This document shows positions 7,505 through 15,888 of a stretch of 64,000 nt of DNA, piece after piece (the stretch's first letter is position 1; every line of letters begins with the position of its first letter). The DNA lies in NCBI GenBank assembly GCA_963764585.1, contig CAVXTB010000006.1:1-64000 (forward strand), read 5' to 3'. Both the position numbers and the translations under genes were made by a program. The notes beneath the pieces were generated by a model. It did not search any database, had not been told where the DNA came from, and saw nothing but the letters and a program-made list of their open reading frames with translations. This DNA comes from JAOPZW01 sp963764585. GTDB lineage: Bacteria > Actinomycetota > Thermoleophilia > Solirubrobacterales > Solirubrobacteraceae.

Positions 7505-8887
7505 ATGGCGACGACCGAAGCGGCGACCCGGACGCGGTTGCAGGAGCTCGCCCAGCGCCACCTGTGGCTGCACTTCGCCCGGATGGGCGCCTACGGCGAG
7601 GAGCACGAGATCCCCATCATCGCCCGTGGCGAGGGCTGCTACGTCTGGGACGAGCACGGCAACAAGTACCTCGACGCGCTCAGCGCGCTGTTCTGCGTCA
7701 ACATCGGGCACGGCCGCGCGGCGGTCGCCCAGGCGGGCGCCGACCAGGCGCGCGAGCTCGGCTTCTTCACCAACTGGTCCTACGCGCATCCGCCCGCGAT
7801 CGAGCTTGCGGCACGCATCGCGTCGCTCGCCCCCGGCGACCTCAACCGCGTCTTCTTCACCAGCGGCGGCTCGGAGGCCGTCGAGGCGGCGCTCAAGCTC
7901 GCCCGCCAGTACCACAAGCTCAAGGGGGCGCCGAACAAGACGAAGGTCATCGCGCGCGAGACCGCCTACCACGGCGCCACGCTCGGCGCGCTGAGCGCGA
8001 CCGGCATCACGCCGATGCGCACGCCGTTCGAGCCGTTCACGCCGGGCGGCTGCCACGTGCCCAACACCAACCTCTACCGGCTGGCGCCCGGCTATGGCGT
8101 CGAGAACCTCGCCGAGTCCATCGCCCAGCGCATCGAGTTCGAGGGGCCCGAGACGGTGTCGGCGGTCATCCTCGAGCCCGTCCAGAACGCCGGCGGCTGC
8201 TTCACGCCACCCGACGGCTACTTCGATCGCGTGCGCGCGATCTGCGACGAGTACGACGTGCTGCTGATCTCCGACGAGGTCATCTGCTCATGGGGCCGGC
8301 TGGGCTACTACTTCGGCGCCGAGCGCTACGGCTACCAGCCGGACATCATCACGACGGCCAAGGGCATCACGTCGGCCTACGCGCCGATGGGCGCCGTGAT
8401 CGCCTCCGACCGCGTCTTCGAGCCGTTCGCGCAGGGCAAGACCTCGTTCCTGCACGGCATCACCTTCGGCGGCCACCCGGTCGCCGCAGCGGTGGCGATG
8501 GCCAACCTCGACGTGTTCGAGAACGAGGGCCTGCTCGAGCACGTCCGCGAGAACGAGGGTCACCTCCGCGCGATGCTCGAGTCGCTGCGCGACATCGAGA
8601 TCGTCGGCGACGTACGCGGCGCCGGCTACTTCCACGCGATCGAGCTGGTGCCCGACCGCGACACCAAGCACCACTTCACGCACGAGCAGAGCGAGGCGCT
8701 GATCCGCGGCTACCTCTCCGAGGAGATGTTCCGCCGCGGCCTCATCTGCCGCGCCGACGATCGCGGCGACCCCGTGATCCAGTTCTCGCCCCCGCTCATC
8801 GCCGGGCCCGAGCAGTTCGAGGAGATCGAGGCCGTGCTGCGTCCGGTGCTCGAGGAGGCGACGCGGCGCATGTGCCACGCGACATGA
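7505..8887 (+). CDS. class III PLP-dependent aminotransferase
   Basis: This 460-residue enzyme belongs to the class III (omega) transaminases. It shows the substrate/PLP-phosphate motif FFTSGGSEAVEAALKLAR, AYHGATLGALS, the Asp that pairs with the PLP pyridine nitrogen in LLISDEVICSWGR, and the Schiff-base Lys in TTAKGITSAYAPMGA. The ATG at 7505 has GAGAAGAGAGG just upstream. Members transfer amino groups between amines or omega-amino acids and pyruvate or 2-oxoglutarate. With alanine dehydrogenase two genes downstream, a pyruvate/alanine-coupled reaction is plausible but not proven. It is the first gene of a three-gene unit (gap to PucR 4 bases). Confidence 0.88.
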   Translation: MATTEAATRTRLQELAQRHLWLHFARMGAYGEEHEIPIIARGEGCYVWDEHGNKYLDALSALFCVNIGHGRAAVAQAGADQARELGFFTNWSYAHPPAIELAARIASLAPGDLNRVFFTSGGSEAVEAALKLARQYHKLKGAPNKTKVIARETAYHGATLGALSATGITPMRTPFEPFTPGGCHVPNTNLYRLAPGYGVENLAESIAQRIEFEGPETVSAVILEPVQNAGGCFTPPDGYFDRVRAICDEYDVLLISDEVICSWGRLGYYFGAERYGYQPDIITTAKGITSAYAPMGAVIASDRVFEPFAQGKTSFLHGITFGGHPVAAAVAMANLDVFENEGLLEHVRENEGHLRAMLESLRDIEIVGDVRGAGYFHAIELVPDRDTKHHFTHEQSEALIRGYLSEEMFRRGLICRADDRGDPVIQFSPPLIAGPEQFEEIEAVLRPVLEEATRRMCHAT

Positions 8888-8891
8888 GCCC

Positions 8892-10511
8892 ATGCTGACC
8901 GTCCGGGAGGTCCTCGCCGACGTCGACATCGCCCTGCTGGCGGGCGAGGGCCAGCTCGACATGCCGGTGCGCTGGGTGCACATCTCAGAGCTCGTCGACC
9001 CCACGCCGTGGCTGTCGGGGGGCGAGCTGCTGTTGACCACCGGCCTGGCCCTCGACAGCCCCAAGTGCCAGCGCGAGTACATCGCCACGCTCGCCGACCA
9101 CGGGCTGGCGGGCCTCGGCCTGGGGACCGGCTTCACGCACGAGAAGGTCCCCAAGCCGCTGCTCGAAGCCGCGCGCGAGCGCGACTTCCCGCTGTTCGAG
9201 GTTCCCTACGAGCTGCCGTTCATCGCGCTGACCGAGCATGCGTTCACGCGTCTGGTCAACGAGCAGTACGCGCTGCTGCAGCGTTCGATCGCCGCCCAGG
9301 AGCGCCTGCAGCGGATCGTGCTCTCCGAGCGCGGCCTGGACGCGATCGTCGGCGCGCTGGCGACACTGATCGGCGGGCCGGCGCTCGTCTTCGACGGGCG
9401 CGGCGAGCTGCAGGCGATGCGCACCTTCCGGCGCGAGCTCGACCCCGAGATCGTGGCTGCGTTGGGCGACGAGCTGCGCGAGCGCGCGCGCCGCGGCGAC
9501 GGCCACGGCTTCGTCCCCGGCCACCCGGACCTGGCCACGCGCGCCCTCGCGCTGCCCGTCGGCGGCGGCGACCAGCCCGAGCGCGCGCTGCCGCAGGCGT
9601 GGCTCGTCGCGGCCAAGGACGCCGACGGCCTGGCCGAGATCGACCGCCTGATCCTGCACCAGGCGGTGACCGTCGTGGCGCTGGAGCTGCTGCGCCGCCG
9701 CGTCGCCGACTCGACCGAGCGGCGGCTCGCGGGCGACGTGCTGTCGGCGGTGATCGCCGGCGAGCTCGCCGGCACCGAGCTGGCACGCCGGCTGGAGCCG
9801 TTCGGCCTCGGCGGGCGGGTCACCGCGCTGGTCGTCGGCCCGGCGGAGCGTACGACGCCCGAGGCCTGCGAGGCCGCGCTGACCGAGGCGCTCCGAGCGG
9901 ACGCGGTGAGCGGGCTCGTCGCCGCGTCCGGACGCTACGTCGTCGCCTTGCTGCCCGGCTTCCTCGACGACGAGCTCTTCGAGCTGTCCGAGCGCGCCGT
10001 CGCCGCCGCCGGCGAGGCGATCGGAGCCCGGCCGCTCGCCGGCGCGGGCCGCGCCGTGCCCGCCGGCCGTGCGCGCGAGGCCTACCACGAGGCGCGCTGC
10101 GCGCTGGAGGCGCGCGAGCTCGGCGCCCCCAACGGCAACGGCGCGGCCCCGGCGTCGGTGGCGACCTACCGCGACCTCGGCTCCTTCCAGCTGCTGCTGT
10201 CGCTGCAGGACTCCGATGCGCTGCGGCTGTTCTGCGAATCGCTGCTCGGGCCGATCGAGCACGGCGAGGGCCACTACGGCGGCGAGCTGATGCGCTCGCT
10301 CGAGGCGTTCATCGAGTGCAACGGCCAGTGGGAGGCGGCTGCGCGACGTCTGTATTGCCACCGCCATACGCTGCGCTACCGGATCCGCAAGATCGAGGAG
10401 CTCACGGGGCGCGACCTGAGCTCGGCACGCGACCGCATCGAGTTCTGGTTGGCGCTGCGCGGGCGCGAGATCGTCACCCGTCCATCGACGCACAGCGAGG
10501 TGCACCAGTGA
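8892..10511 (+). CDS. PucR-family transcriptional regulator
   Basis: This 539-residue protein has the PucR N-terminal domain (MLTVREVLADVDIALLAGE, VRWVHISELVDPTPWLSGGELLLTTGLAL) and a central GGDEF-like region. The C-terminal helix-turn-helix of the HTH_30 type reads FIECNGQWEAAARRLYCHRH then TLRYRIRKIEELTGRDL. PucR-type factors are usually activators of nitrogen or amino-acid catabolic genes. In Bacillus subtilis the PucR-type protein AdeR activates the alanine dehydrogenase gene, and here ald overlaps the regulator by 4 bases (GTGA), which makes alanine-responsive control the leading hypothesis. Confidence 0.88.
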   Translation: MLTVREVLADVDIALLAGEGQLDMPVRWVHISELVDPTPWLSGGELLLTTGLALDSPKCQREYIATLADHGLAGLGLGTGFTHEKVPKPLLEAARERDFPLFEVPYELPFIALTEHAFTRLVNEQYALLQRSIAAQERLQRIVLSERGLDAIVGALATLIGGPALVFDGRGELQAMRTFRRELDPEIVAALGDELRERARRGDGHGFVPGHPDLATRALALPVGGGDQPERALPQAWLVAAKDADGLAEIDRLILHQAVTVVALELLRRRVADSTERRLAGDVLSAVIAGELAGTELARRLEPFGLGGRVTALVVGPAERTTPEACEAALTEALRADAVSGLVAASGRYVVALLPGFLDDELFELSERAVAAAGEAIGARPLAGAGRAVPAGRAREAYHEARCALEARELGAPNGNGAAPASVATYRDLGSFQLLLSLQDSDALRLFCESLLGPIEHGEGHYGGELMRSLEAFIECNGQWEAAARRLYCHRHTLRYRIRKIEELTGRDLSSARDRIEFWLALRGREIVTRPSTHSEVHQ

Positions 10512-11638
10512 AGGTTGGCGTCCCCACCGAGATCAAGGCCGACGAGTACCGGGTCGCGCTGACGCCGTCGGGCGTGCGCGAGCTGAGCGATCGCGGCCAC
10601 GAGGTGGTCGTGCAGGCCGGTGCGGGGGAGGGCTCGGCCATCTCCGACGCCGACTACGCCGCCCAGGGCGCGCGGATCCTGCCCGACGCGGACGCCGTGT
10701 TCGGCGAGGCCGAGCTGATCGTCAAGGTCAAGGAGCCGCAGCCGGTCGAGGTCGCGCAGTTGGGGGCCCGCCACACGCTCTTCACCTACCTGCACCTGGC
10801 GCCCGATCCCGAGCAGACGCAGGGCCTGCTCGCCTCCGGCGCGACGGCGATCGCCTACGAGACGGTCGAGGACGCGCGCGGGCGCCTGCCGCTGCTGGCG
10901 CCGATGAGCGAGGTCGCGGGCAAGATCGCCACGCAGGCGGGCGCGTTCATGCTCGAGAAGCCGCTCGGCGGCCGCGGGCTGCTGCTCGGCGGCGTGCCCG
11001 GGGTCGCGGCGGGCAAGGTGATGGTCATCGGCGGCGGCGTGGTCGGCCAGAACGCGGCCGAGATCTCCGTCGGGCTCGGCGGCGAGACCTACGTCTACGA
11101 CCGCTCGATCGATCGCCTGCGCGAGCTCGAGGTGCTGCTCAACGGCCGCGTCTCGACCTGCTTCGCCTCGACCCTGGAGATCGAGTCGCGGCTGCCGGAG
11201 ATGGACCTGGTCATCGGCGCGGTGCTCGTGCACGGCGCCAAGGCGCCGCGGGTGATCACGCGTGCGCAGCTGGGGCTGATGAAGCGCAACGCGGTGCTCG
11301 TCGACGTCTCGATCGACCAGGGCGGCTGCTTCGAGACCTCGCGCCCCACGACGCACTCCGACCCGACGTACGAGGTCGACGGGATCACGCACTACTGCGT
11401 GGCCAACATGCCGGGCGCGGTGCCGATCACGTCGACGTGGGCGCTGACCAACGCGACGATGCCCTACCTGCTCAAGCTCGCCGACCAGGGCGTGCACCGC
11501 GCGCTGGGGTCGGACCCGGGGTTCATGAAGGGCCTCAACGTGGCCGCGGGCAAGCTCACCTACGAGCCGGTCGCGCGCGACCAGGGGCTCGAGTTCACGC
11601 CGCCCGAGGACGCGCTGGCCGCTGTACCCGCCGCCTGA
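10508..11638 (+). CDS. ald: alanine dehydrogenase
   Basis: This 376-residue enzyme interconverts L-alanine and pyruvate plus ammonium with NAD. Visible are the N-terminal signature MKVGVPTEIKADEYRVALTP (Arg15 for substrate), Lys75 in VKVKEPQ and His96 in TYLHLAPDP, which are the known catalytic pair. The Rossmann loop VMVIGGGVVGQNAAEI and the SIDQGGCFETSRPTTHSDPT segment follow. Length is typical of the family. The GTG start overlaps the PucR stop, so translation is coupled. It likely feeds alanine carbon to pyruvate and works with the upstream aminotransferase. Confidence 0.95.
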   Translation: MKVGVPTEIKADEYRVALTPSGVRELSDRGHEVVVQAGAGEGSAISDADYAAQGARILPDADAVFGEAELIVKVKEPQPVEVAQLGARHTLFTYLHLAPDPEQTQGLLASGATAIAYETVEDARGRLPLLAPMSEVAGKIATQAGAFMLEKPLGGRGLLLGGVPGVAAGKVMVIGGGVVGQNAAEISVGLGGETYVYDRSIDRLRELEVLLNGRVSTCFASTLEIESRLPEMDLVIGAVLVHGAKAPRVITRAQLGLMKRNAVLVDVSIDQGGCFETSRPTTHSDPTYEVDGITHYCVANMPGAVPITSTWALTNATMPYLLKLADQGVHRALGSDPGFMKGLNVAAGKLTYEPVARDQGLEFTPPEDALAAVPAA

Positions 11639-11651
11639 GTGGCGGCGGCGT

Positions 11652-12098
11652 TCAGACGGCGTCGAGGACGTCGGCCATGCGCCGCAGCACCTGCGCGGCC
11701 TGGCCGAGCTGCTCGGCCGGGATGTCGGCCAGGGCCTCGCGCCAGCGCTCCTCGATCTGCGCGCGCTTGCGCTCGAAGCGCTCGCGGCCCGTCGCGGTGA
11801 GGCGGTTGAGCACCACGCGCCGGTCGGTGTCGCTGCGCACGCGCTCGACCCAGCCCTGCTCGGCCAGGTGGTCGAGCATCTGCGTGGCCGACGCGGGGGT
11901 GAGGTCGGCCCCGGCGGCGAGCTTGCCCGCGGGCAGCTCGTCGGCCTCGGCGAGCTGGCGCAGGAGGTGCCACTGGGCGATGCTGAGGCCGCCGGTCCTG
12001 CTGTCGCGGCTGCGCAGGCGCCGCTGGGCCGCCGAGAAGGCCTGCACGGCCTCGCGCAGCTCGGCGGCCGCCTCGGCGCGCGTCGCGGTGGCGGGCAT
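11652..12098 (-). CDS. MarR-family transcriptional regulator
   Basis: This 148-residue winged-helix protein has LSIAQWHLLRQLAEADELPAG, the recognition helix region DLTPASATQMLDHLAEQGWV, and the wing ERVRSDTDRRVVLNRLTATG of the MarR fold. I prefer the ATG at 12098 over the one at 12107 because an AGGA lies about 8 bases ahead of it. It is encoded immediately downstream of an MFS exporter on the same strand. It is expected to repress the pair and release on binding a transported compound. Confidence 0.85.
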   Translation of the reverse strand: MPATATRAEAAAELREAVQAFSAAQRRLRSRDSRTGGLSIAQWHLLRQLAEADELPAGKLAAGADLTPASATQMLDHLAEQGWVERVRSDTDRRVVLNRLTATGRERFERKRAQIEERWREALADIPAEQLGQAAQVLRRMADVLDAV

Positions 12099-12108
12099 GG
12101 CCGCCATC

Positions 12109-13548
12109 CTAGGCGGCCGCCTCGGCGGCTGCCGCAATCGAGGTGGTGGTCGCCTTGCGCTCGCCGCGCTCGGCGCGCGCCAGGACGTAGGCGGGGATCG
12201 CCGCGATCACCGTCATGCCGAGCACCCACAGGTAGGTGTGGCCGAAGGCGCTGGCCGCGGCGTCGGGGCTGTGCGCGCCGCCGAGCCCGTGCTGGAGCAC
12301 GACGGTCAGCAGCGCGATGCCGATCGAGCCGCCGACGCGCTGCAGCACGTTGAGCTGCGGCGTCGCATGGGCGATGTCCGACGGCTCCAGGCGTGAGTAG
12401 GCGGCGGTCATCGCCGGCATCATCGTCAGCCCGATGCCGAAGCCGCGGCCGAGCATGACCGCGCCGATCAGCAGGTACGACGTGCTCGCGCCCAGCGCGG
12501 TGAAGGGGATCGTGGTCAGCAGCGTCACCGCCAGCCCGGCCAGCGCGAGCCGCCCGCCGCCGAGGCGATCGCTCAGGCGGCCGGCCAGCGGCATGGCCAG
12601 CGCGGCGCCCACGCCCTGCGGGATGAGCAGCAGGCCGGTCGTCACGGCGTCCTCGCCGCGCACGAGCTGGAAGTACAGGGGCATGACGATCATCGCGCCG
12701 AAGAGCCCGGCGCCGAGGATGAACGTCGTGACGGCAGCGGCCCCGAAGGACGGCTCGCGGAACAGGCGGATGTCGAGCAGCGGCTCGGCGGCGCGCAGCG
12801 CGTGGGCGACGAAGGCGATGAGCGCAGCGGCGCCGACGAGCAGCGGCACGTAGGCCTGGGCGGAGGAGATGCTGCCGTGCTGGCCGATCTCGGCCAGGCC
12901 GTAGACCAGCAGCGGGAGGCCGGCGGTCAGCAGCGCCAGGCCGATGCGGTCAAGGCGCGTGCGCTGCACGCCCTCCTCGCTGCTGGGCAGCATCCGCATG
13001 CCCATCGCCAGGCCGACGATGCCGACCGGGACGTTGACGTAGAAGATCCAGCGCCAGTCGAGGTTGTCGATCATCAGGCCGCCGATGGTCGGGCCGAAGA
13101 TCGGGGCCAGGATCATCGCCAGGCCGACGACGCTCATGACGCGGCCCAGGCGCGCGGGACCGGCGGCGCGGGTGAGCACCATCTGGCCGACGGGCATGAT
13201 CATGCCGCCGCCGATGCCCTGCAGCACGCGGAAGGCGATCAGCGACCCGGTCGACCAGGCGACGCCGCACAGCGCCGAGCCGAGCGTGAAGAGCACGACC
13301 GAGGCGAGCCACAGCCGCTTGGCGCCGAAGCGCCCGGCGGCCCAGCCGGAGACGGGGATCACGGCGGCCAGCGCGAGCAGGTAGCCGGTCGCCACCCACT
13401 GGATGTCGGCCAGCGAGGAGTGCAGGTCGCGGCCGAGGGTGTCGAGGGCGACGTTGACGATCGTCGTGTCGAGGATCGACATGATCGCGCCGACGACGAC
13501 GACGGCGGCGATGCGCCAGACGTGTGGCTCGATGCGGTCGTGGCTCAT
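12109..13548 (-). CDS. MFS drug exporter, DHA2 (14-TMS) family
   Basis: This 479-residue protein has 14 predicted membrane segments. It carries the DHA2 signatures AAVVVVGAIMSILDTTIVNVAL (motif D1), VPVSGWAAGRFGAKRLWLAS-type motif A, and FRVLQGIGGGMIMPVGQMVLT plus GPTIGGLMIDNLDWRWIFYVNVP (motifs B/C). These place it with EmrB/QacA-type proton-driven multidrug exporters of the inner membrane. I moved the start to MSHDRIEP (13548), since the upstream extension crosses the AT-rich promoter. It is co-transcribed with the downstream MarR gene. Confidence 0.9.
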   Translation of the reverse strand: MSHDRIEPHVWRIAAVVVVGAIMSILDTTIVNVALDTLGRDLHSSLADIQWVATGYLLALAAVIPVSGWAAGRFGAKRLWLASVVLFTLGSALCGVAWSTGSLIAFRVLQGIGGGMIMPVGQMVLTRAAGPARLGRVMSVVGLAMILAPIFGPTIGGLMIDNLDWRWIFYVNVPVGIVGLAMGMRMLPSSEEGVQRTRLDRIGLALLTAGLPLLVYGLAEIGQHGSISSAQAYVPLLVGAAALIAFVAHALRAAEPLLDIRLFREPSFGAAAVTTFILGAGLFGAMIVMPLYFQLVRGEDAVTTGLLLIPQGVGAALAMPLAGRLSDRLGGGRLALAGLAVTLLTTIPFTALGASTSYLLIGAVMLGRGFGIGLTMMPAMTAAYSRLEPSDIAHATPQLNVLQRVGGSIGIALLTVVLQHGLGGAHSPDAAASAFGHTYLWVLGMTVIAAIPAYVLARAERGERKATTTSIAAAAEAAA

Positions 13549-13612
13549 GTGCGGTGTTCCAAGCTTTCTACGGTTCAAAATAATTAGGTAATGAAAGATT
13601 AGCACCCTATGT
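13549..13612. promoter_or_regulatory. AT-rich promoter region with candidate MarR operator
   Basis: This stretch is markedly more AT-rich than its surroundings. On the minus strand it offers TAATTA/TATTTT-type -10 elements for the exporter gene. It contains the imperfect palindromic run at 13581-13601 built from TAAT...ATTA repeats (TAATGAAAGATTA inside it), a shape typical of MarR binding sites. Promoter and operator calls are inference from composition and position. Confidence 0.45.
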
Positions 13613-13649
13613 ATCGGCAGGCAAGCGGCGGACTTGAGCGCACAGGTCC

Positions 13650-13712
13650 GCGCGGCCCGTCCGCGGGCGGCCCGCTCCGCCCCCGGCGCGGCCCGTCCGC
13701 GCGCGGCCCGCT
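13650..13712 (+). repeat. 27-bp direct repeat, two copies, in the rpsL leader
   Basis: Copies at 13650-13676 and 13686-13712 differ at one base and are offset by 36 bp. Each contains CGGCCCG twice and a CCGCGG-like core, so they could fold into alternative GC-rich hairpins just ahead of rpsL. Function unknown: possible leader regulation or a simple duplication. Confidence 0.6.
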
Positions 13713-13720
13713 GCTACCAT
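13712..13720 (+). promoter_or_regulatory. candidate extended -10 element for rpsL
   Basis: The TGC-TACCAT sequence lies 11 bases before the rpsL ATG at 13731. It has the same TGC-TA extended -10 form seen before fusA, rpmJ and the ABC exporter. If used, the transcript would have almost no leader. No -35 hexamer is visible in this GC-rich stretch. Confidence 0.35.
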
Positions 13721-13730
13721 GCGCGACCGC

Positions 13731-14126
13731 ATGCCGACCACGAGCCAGCTCGTCCGCAAGGGCCGGACGCCCAAGAGCAAGAAGCTGTCCACCCCGGGCC
13801 TCAAGTCCGGGAAGGGCCGCAAGAAGAAGGTCGCCGCGCCCCAGCGCCGCGGCGTCTGCACGCGCGTCTACACGACCACGCCCAAGAAGCCGAACTCGGC
13901 TCTGCGCAAGGTCGCCCGCGTGCGCATCTCGGGCGGCATCGAGGTCACGGCCTACATCCCCGGCGAGGGCCACAACCTGCAGGAGCACTCGGTCGTGCTC
14001 GTGCGCGGTGGCCGCGTCAAGGACCTGCCGGGCGTGCGCTACAAGGTCGTGCGCGGCACGCTCGACGCCGCCGGCGTCAGCGACCGCAAGAAGGCCCGCT
14101 CGCAGTACGGCGTGAAGAGGAAGTAG
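13731..14126 (+). CDS. rpsL: 30S ribosomal protein S12
   Basis: This 131-residue protein is S12 of the small-subunit decoding centre. It has the universal starts MPTTSQLVRKGR, the loop TTPKKPNSALRKVARV (site of streptomycin-resistance changes in relatives; wild-type Lys here), and GGRVKDLPGVRYKVVRG. I chose the ATG at 13731, which matches the family N-terminus; an in-frame ATG at 13719 would add four residues (MRDR). No Shine-Dalgarno is visible at either. It is followed by rpsG after 2 bases, starting the str operon. Unusually, an MFS exporter rather than rpoC lies upstream. Confidence 0.97.
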   Translation: MPTTSQLVRKGRTPKSKKLSTPGLKSGKGRKKKVAAPQRRGVCTRVYTTTPKKPNSALRKVARVRISGGIEVTAYIPGEGHNLQEHSVVLVRGGRVKDLPGVRYKVVRGTLDAAGVSDRKKARSQYGVKRK

Positions 14127-14128
14127 CC

Positions 14129-14599
14129 ATGCCCCGTCGCGCCGCCGCCGCCGTCCGGCCCATCGAGCCGGACTCCCTGCACCGCTCGCGCCTGGTCCAG
14201 CAGGTCATCAACAAGGTGATGCTGGACGGCAAGAAGTCGACCGCCGAGCGCATCGTCTACGACGCGCTGGCGATCCTCGGCGAGCGCTCGGGCAAGGAGC
14301 CCGTCGAGTCGCTCGAGCAGTCGCTCAAGGCGCTCACCCCCGTCCTCGAGGTCCGCTCCCGCCGCGTCGGCGGCGCGACCTACCAGGTGCCCGTCGAGGT
14401 CCCCGCGCGCCGCGCGCGCACCCTCGCCGTCCGCTGGCTGGTCGAGTTCGCCCGCCACCGCCGCGAGAAGACCATGGCCCAGCGCCTGGCCAACGAGCTC
14501 CTCGACGCCCAGCAGCAGCAGGGCGGCGCATACAAGCGCAAGGACGACATCTACCGCATGGCGCAGGCCAACAAGGCCTTCGCGCACTACCGCTGGTAG
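14129..14599 (+). CDS. rpsG: 30S ribosomal protein S7
   Basis: This 156-residue protein is the S7 head-assembly protein, of typical length. It shows LVQQVINKVMLDGKKSTAERIVYDAL, the beta-hairpin VRSRRVGGATYQVPVEV that contacts mRNA and tRNA in the E site, and the C-terminal GGAYKRKDDIYRMAQANKAFAHYRW. The ATG follows the rpsL stop by 2 bases. In most bacteria fusA follows directly; here about 6 kb of other genes intervene. Confidence 0.97.
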   Translation: MPRRAAAAVRPIEPDSLHRSRLVQQVINKVMLDGKKSTAERIVYDALAILGERSGKEPVESLEQSLKALTPVLEVRSRRVGGATYQVPVEVPARRARTLAVRWLVEFARHRREKTMAQRLANELLDAQQQQGGAYKRKDDIYRMAQANKAFAHYRW

Positions 14600-14670
14600 G
14601 GGCGGCGGGCCGGGGTCGTCGCCCACGCTGGCGGCTCTTCCCGGCACCGAAGGGGGGCGAACTCGCGAGC

Positions 14671-14709
14671 GTGCTGCCTAGTGTGGCCAGTGGCCACACA
14701 ATGCAGCAC
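14671..14709. repeat. 39-bp palindrome over the start of the DUF559 gene
   Basis: The core is a perfect 9-bp inverted repeat, GTGTGGCCA-G-TGGCCACAC (14681-14699). It is enclosed by GTGCTGC (14671-14677) and GCAGCAC (14703-14709) across a 3-base internal loop. The GTG start proposed for the DUF559 gene is the first base of the core. A 26-base stretch from 14674 matches 21 of 26 bases of a second palindrome at 62184. It could be an operator, a recognition site of the DUF559 nuclease-like protein, or a small repeat element. Confidence 0.75.
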
Positions 14710-15577
14710 GGTAGAGACGGTGGTCGCCAGGTTGGCGGCTCGGTCGCACGGCGTCGTCACGCGGGCGCAGTTGCTCGCGGCGGGGATCACGCGCGACGAG
14801 ATCGCGCATCGGGTGCGCGCGGGAGCGTTGCTGCGTGAGCACCCGGGCGTCTATCGCGTCGGGCACCGCGCGCCGAGCGTGGAAGCCGGTTACCTCGCCG
14901 CCGTCCTGGCCTGCGGCGAACGCGCCGTGCTCAGCGGGCGCGCCGCGGCGTACGCCTGGGGCCTGCTCAAGGGCGGAGCGCCACCGCCGGAGGTGACCGC
15001 TCCGACCTACCGGCGTGTCCAGGGCGTGACCACCCACCGCGCGCGAAGCATCGAGGCGACCACGCACCGCGGCATCCCGATCACCACCGTCCCCCGCACC
15101 CTCGTCGACCTCGCGGCTCACCTCCCCCTCGATGCCCTGGCCCGTGCCTGCCACGAGGCCGGGGTTCGATACGGCACGACGCCGGCGCAGGTCGAGGCCG
15201 TGACACCGCGGGCGACCAAGGGCGCGGAGAAGCTCCGGGCGGTCCTGCGCGGTGACGCGCGCGTGACCCTCAGTGCCCTGGAGCGGCGCTTCCTCGAGCT
15301 GCTGAGCGAGCACGGCCTCCCGCTCCCGGTCACCAACCGCCCCGCCAAGGGCCGCCGCGTCGACTGCCGCTGGCCCGACCACCGCCTGACCGTCGAGCTC
15401 GACAGCTATACCTACCACCACTCAAGACACGCCTGGGAACAGGACCGCCGCCGCGAGCGCGAGGCCCACGCGCGGGGCGACGACTTCCGCCGCTACACCC
15501 ACGGCGACGTCGTCGAGCACCCCGGCCCGATGCTCGCCGAGCTCAAGACGCTGCTGCGATACCGTCGCCAGGCGTGA
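14681..15577 (+). CDS. AbiEi-type winged-helix protein with DUF559 nuclease-like domain
   Basis: This 298-residue protein has two parts. Residues about 10-60 (ARLAARSHGVVTRAQLLAAG, AGALLREHPGVYRVG) match the N-terminal winged helix of AbiEi-like type IV antitoxins. Residues about 195-285 match DUF559, a Vsr/PD-(D/E)XK nuclease-like domain: Asp228 in RRVDCRWPDH, Glu239 and Asp241 in TVELDSYTYH, then WEQDRRRERE. Nuclease activity is inferred from the fold only. GTG 14681 lies in a palindrome; GTG 14720 is an alternative start leaving the palindrome in the leader. Its stop overlaps the MNT gene start by 4 bases (GTGA), implying translational coupling. Confidence 0.8.
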   Translation: MWPVATQCSTVETVVARLAARSHGVVTRAQLLAAGITRDEIAHRVRAGALLREHPGVYRVGHRAPSVEAGYLAAVLACGERAVLSGRAAAYAWGLLKGGAPPPEVTAPTYRRVQGVTTHRARSIEATTHRGIPITTVPRTLVDLAAHLPLDALARACHEAGVRYGTTPAQVEAVTPRATKGAEKLRAVLRGDARVTLSALERRFLELLSEHGLPLPVTNRPAKGRRVDCRWPDHRLTVELDSYTYHHSRHAWEQDRRREREAHARGDDFRRYTHGDVVEHPGPMLAELKTLLRYRRQA

Positions 15578-15888
15578 TCGCCGGCGACCTCATCGACGAA
15601 GCGGCGCGACGGATCGCGGCGGCCGCGCCCGGCGCGCGCGTGATCCTCTTCGGCTCGCACGCGCGCGGCGAGGCGACGCCCGACAGCGACGTCGACCTGC
15701 TCGTCATCGAGCCGCAGCTGAACGACCGCTTCGGCGAGATCGTCCGGCTGCAGCGCGTGCTCGCGCCGCTGCGCCTGCCGGCCGACATCGTCGTGGTCTC
15801 CGAACGGCACGCCAGCGAATGGGGCGACGTGCCGAGCACGATGCTCTACGACGCCCTGCGCGAGGGCCGGGTCCTTGCCCAAGCGTGA
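15574..15888 (+). CDS. minimal nucleotidyltransferase (MntA-like antitoxin)
   Basis: This 104-residue protein is a minimal nucleotidyltransferase. The diagnostic GS-x10-DxD motif is intact: Gly27-Ser28 in LFGSHARGEATPDS and Asp39/Asp41 in DVDLLV, with a further strand LPADIVVVSE carrying the third acidic position. In MntA-HepT systems this protein AMPylates and neutralises the HEPN toxin. The GTG start overlaps the DUF559 stop by 4 bases, and the 3' end overlaps the HEPN gene by 14 bases, so the three genes form a coupled unit. Confidence 0.85.
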   Translation: MIAGDLIDEAARRIAAAAPGARVILFGSHARGEATPDSDVDLLVIEPQLNDRFGEIVRLQRVLAPLRLPADIVVVSERHASEWGDVPSTMLYDALREGRVLAQA

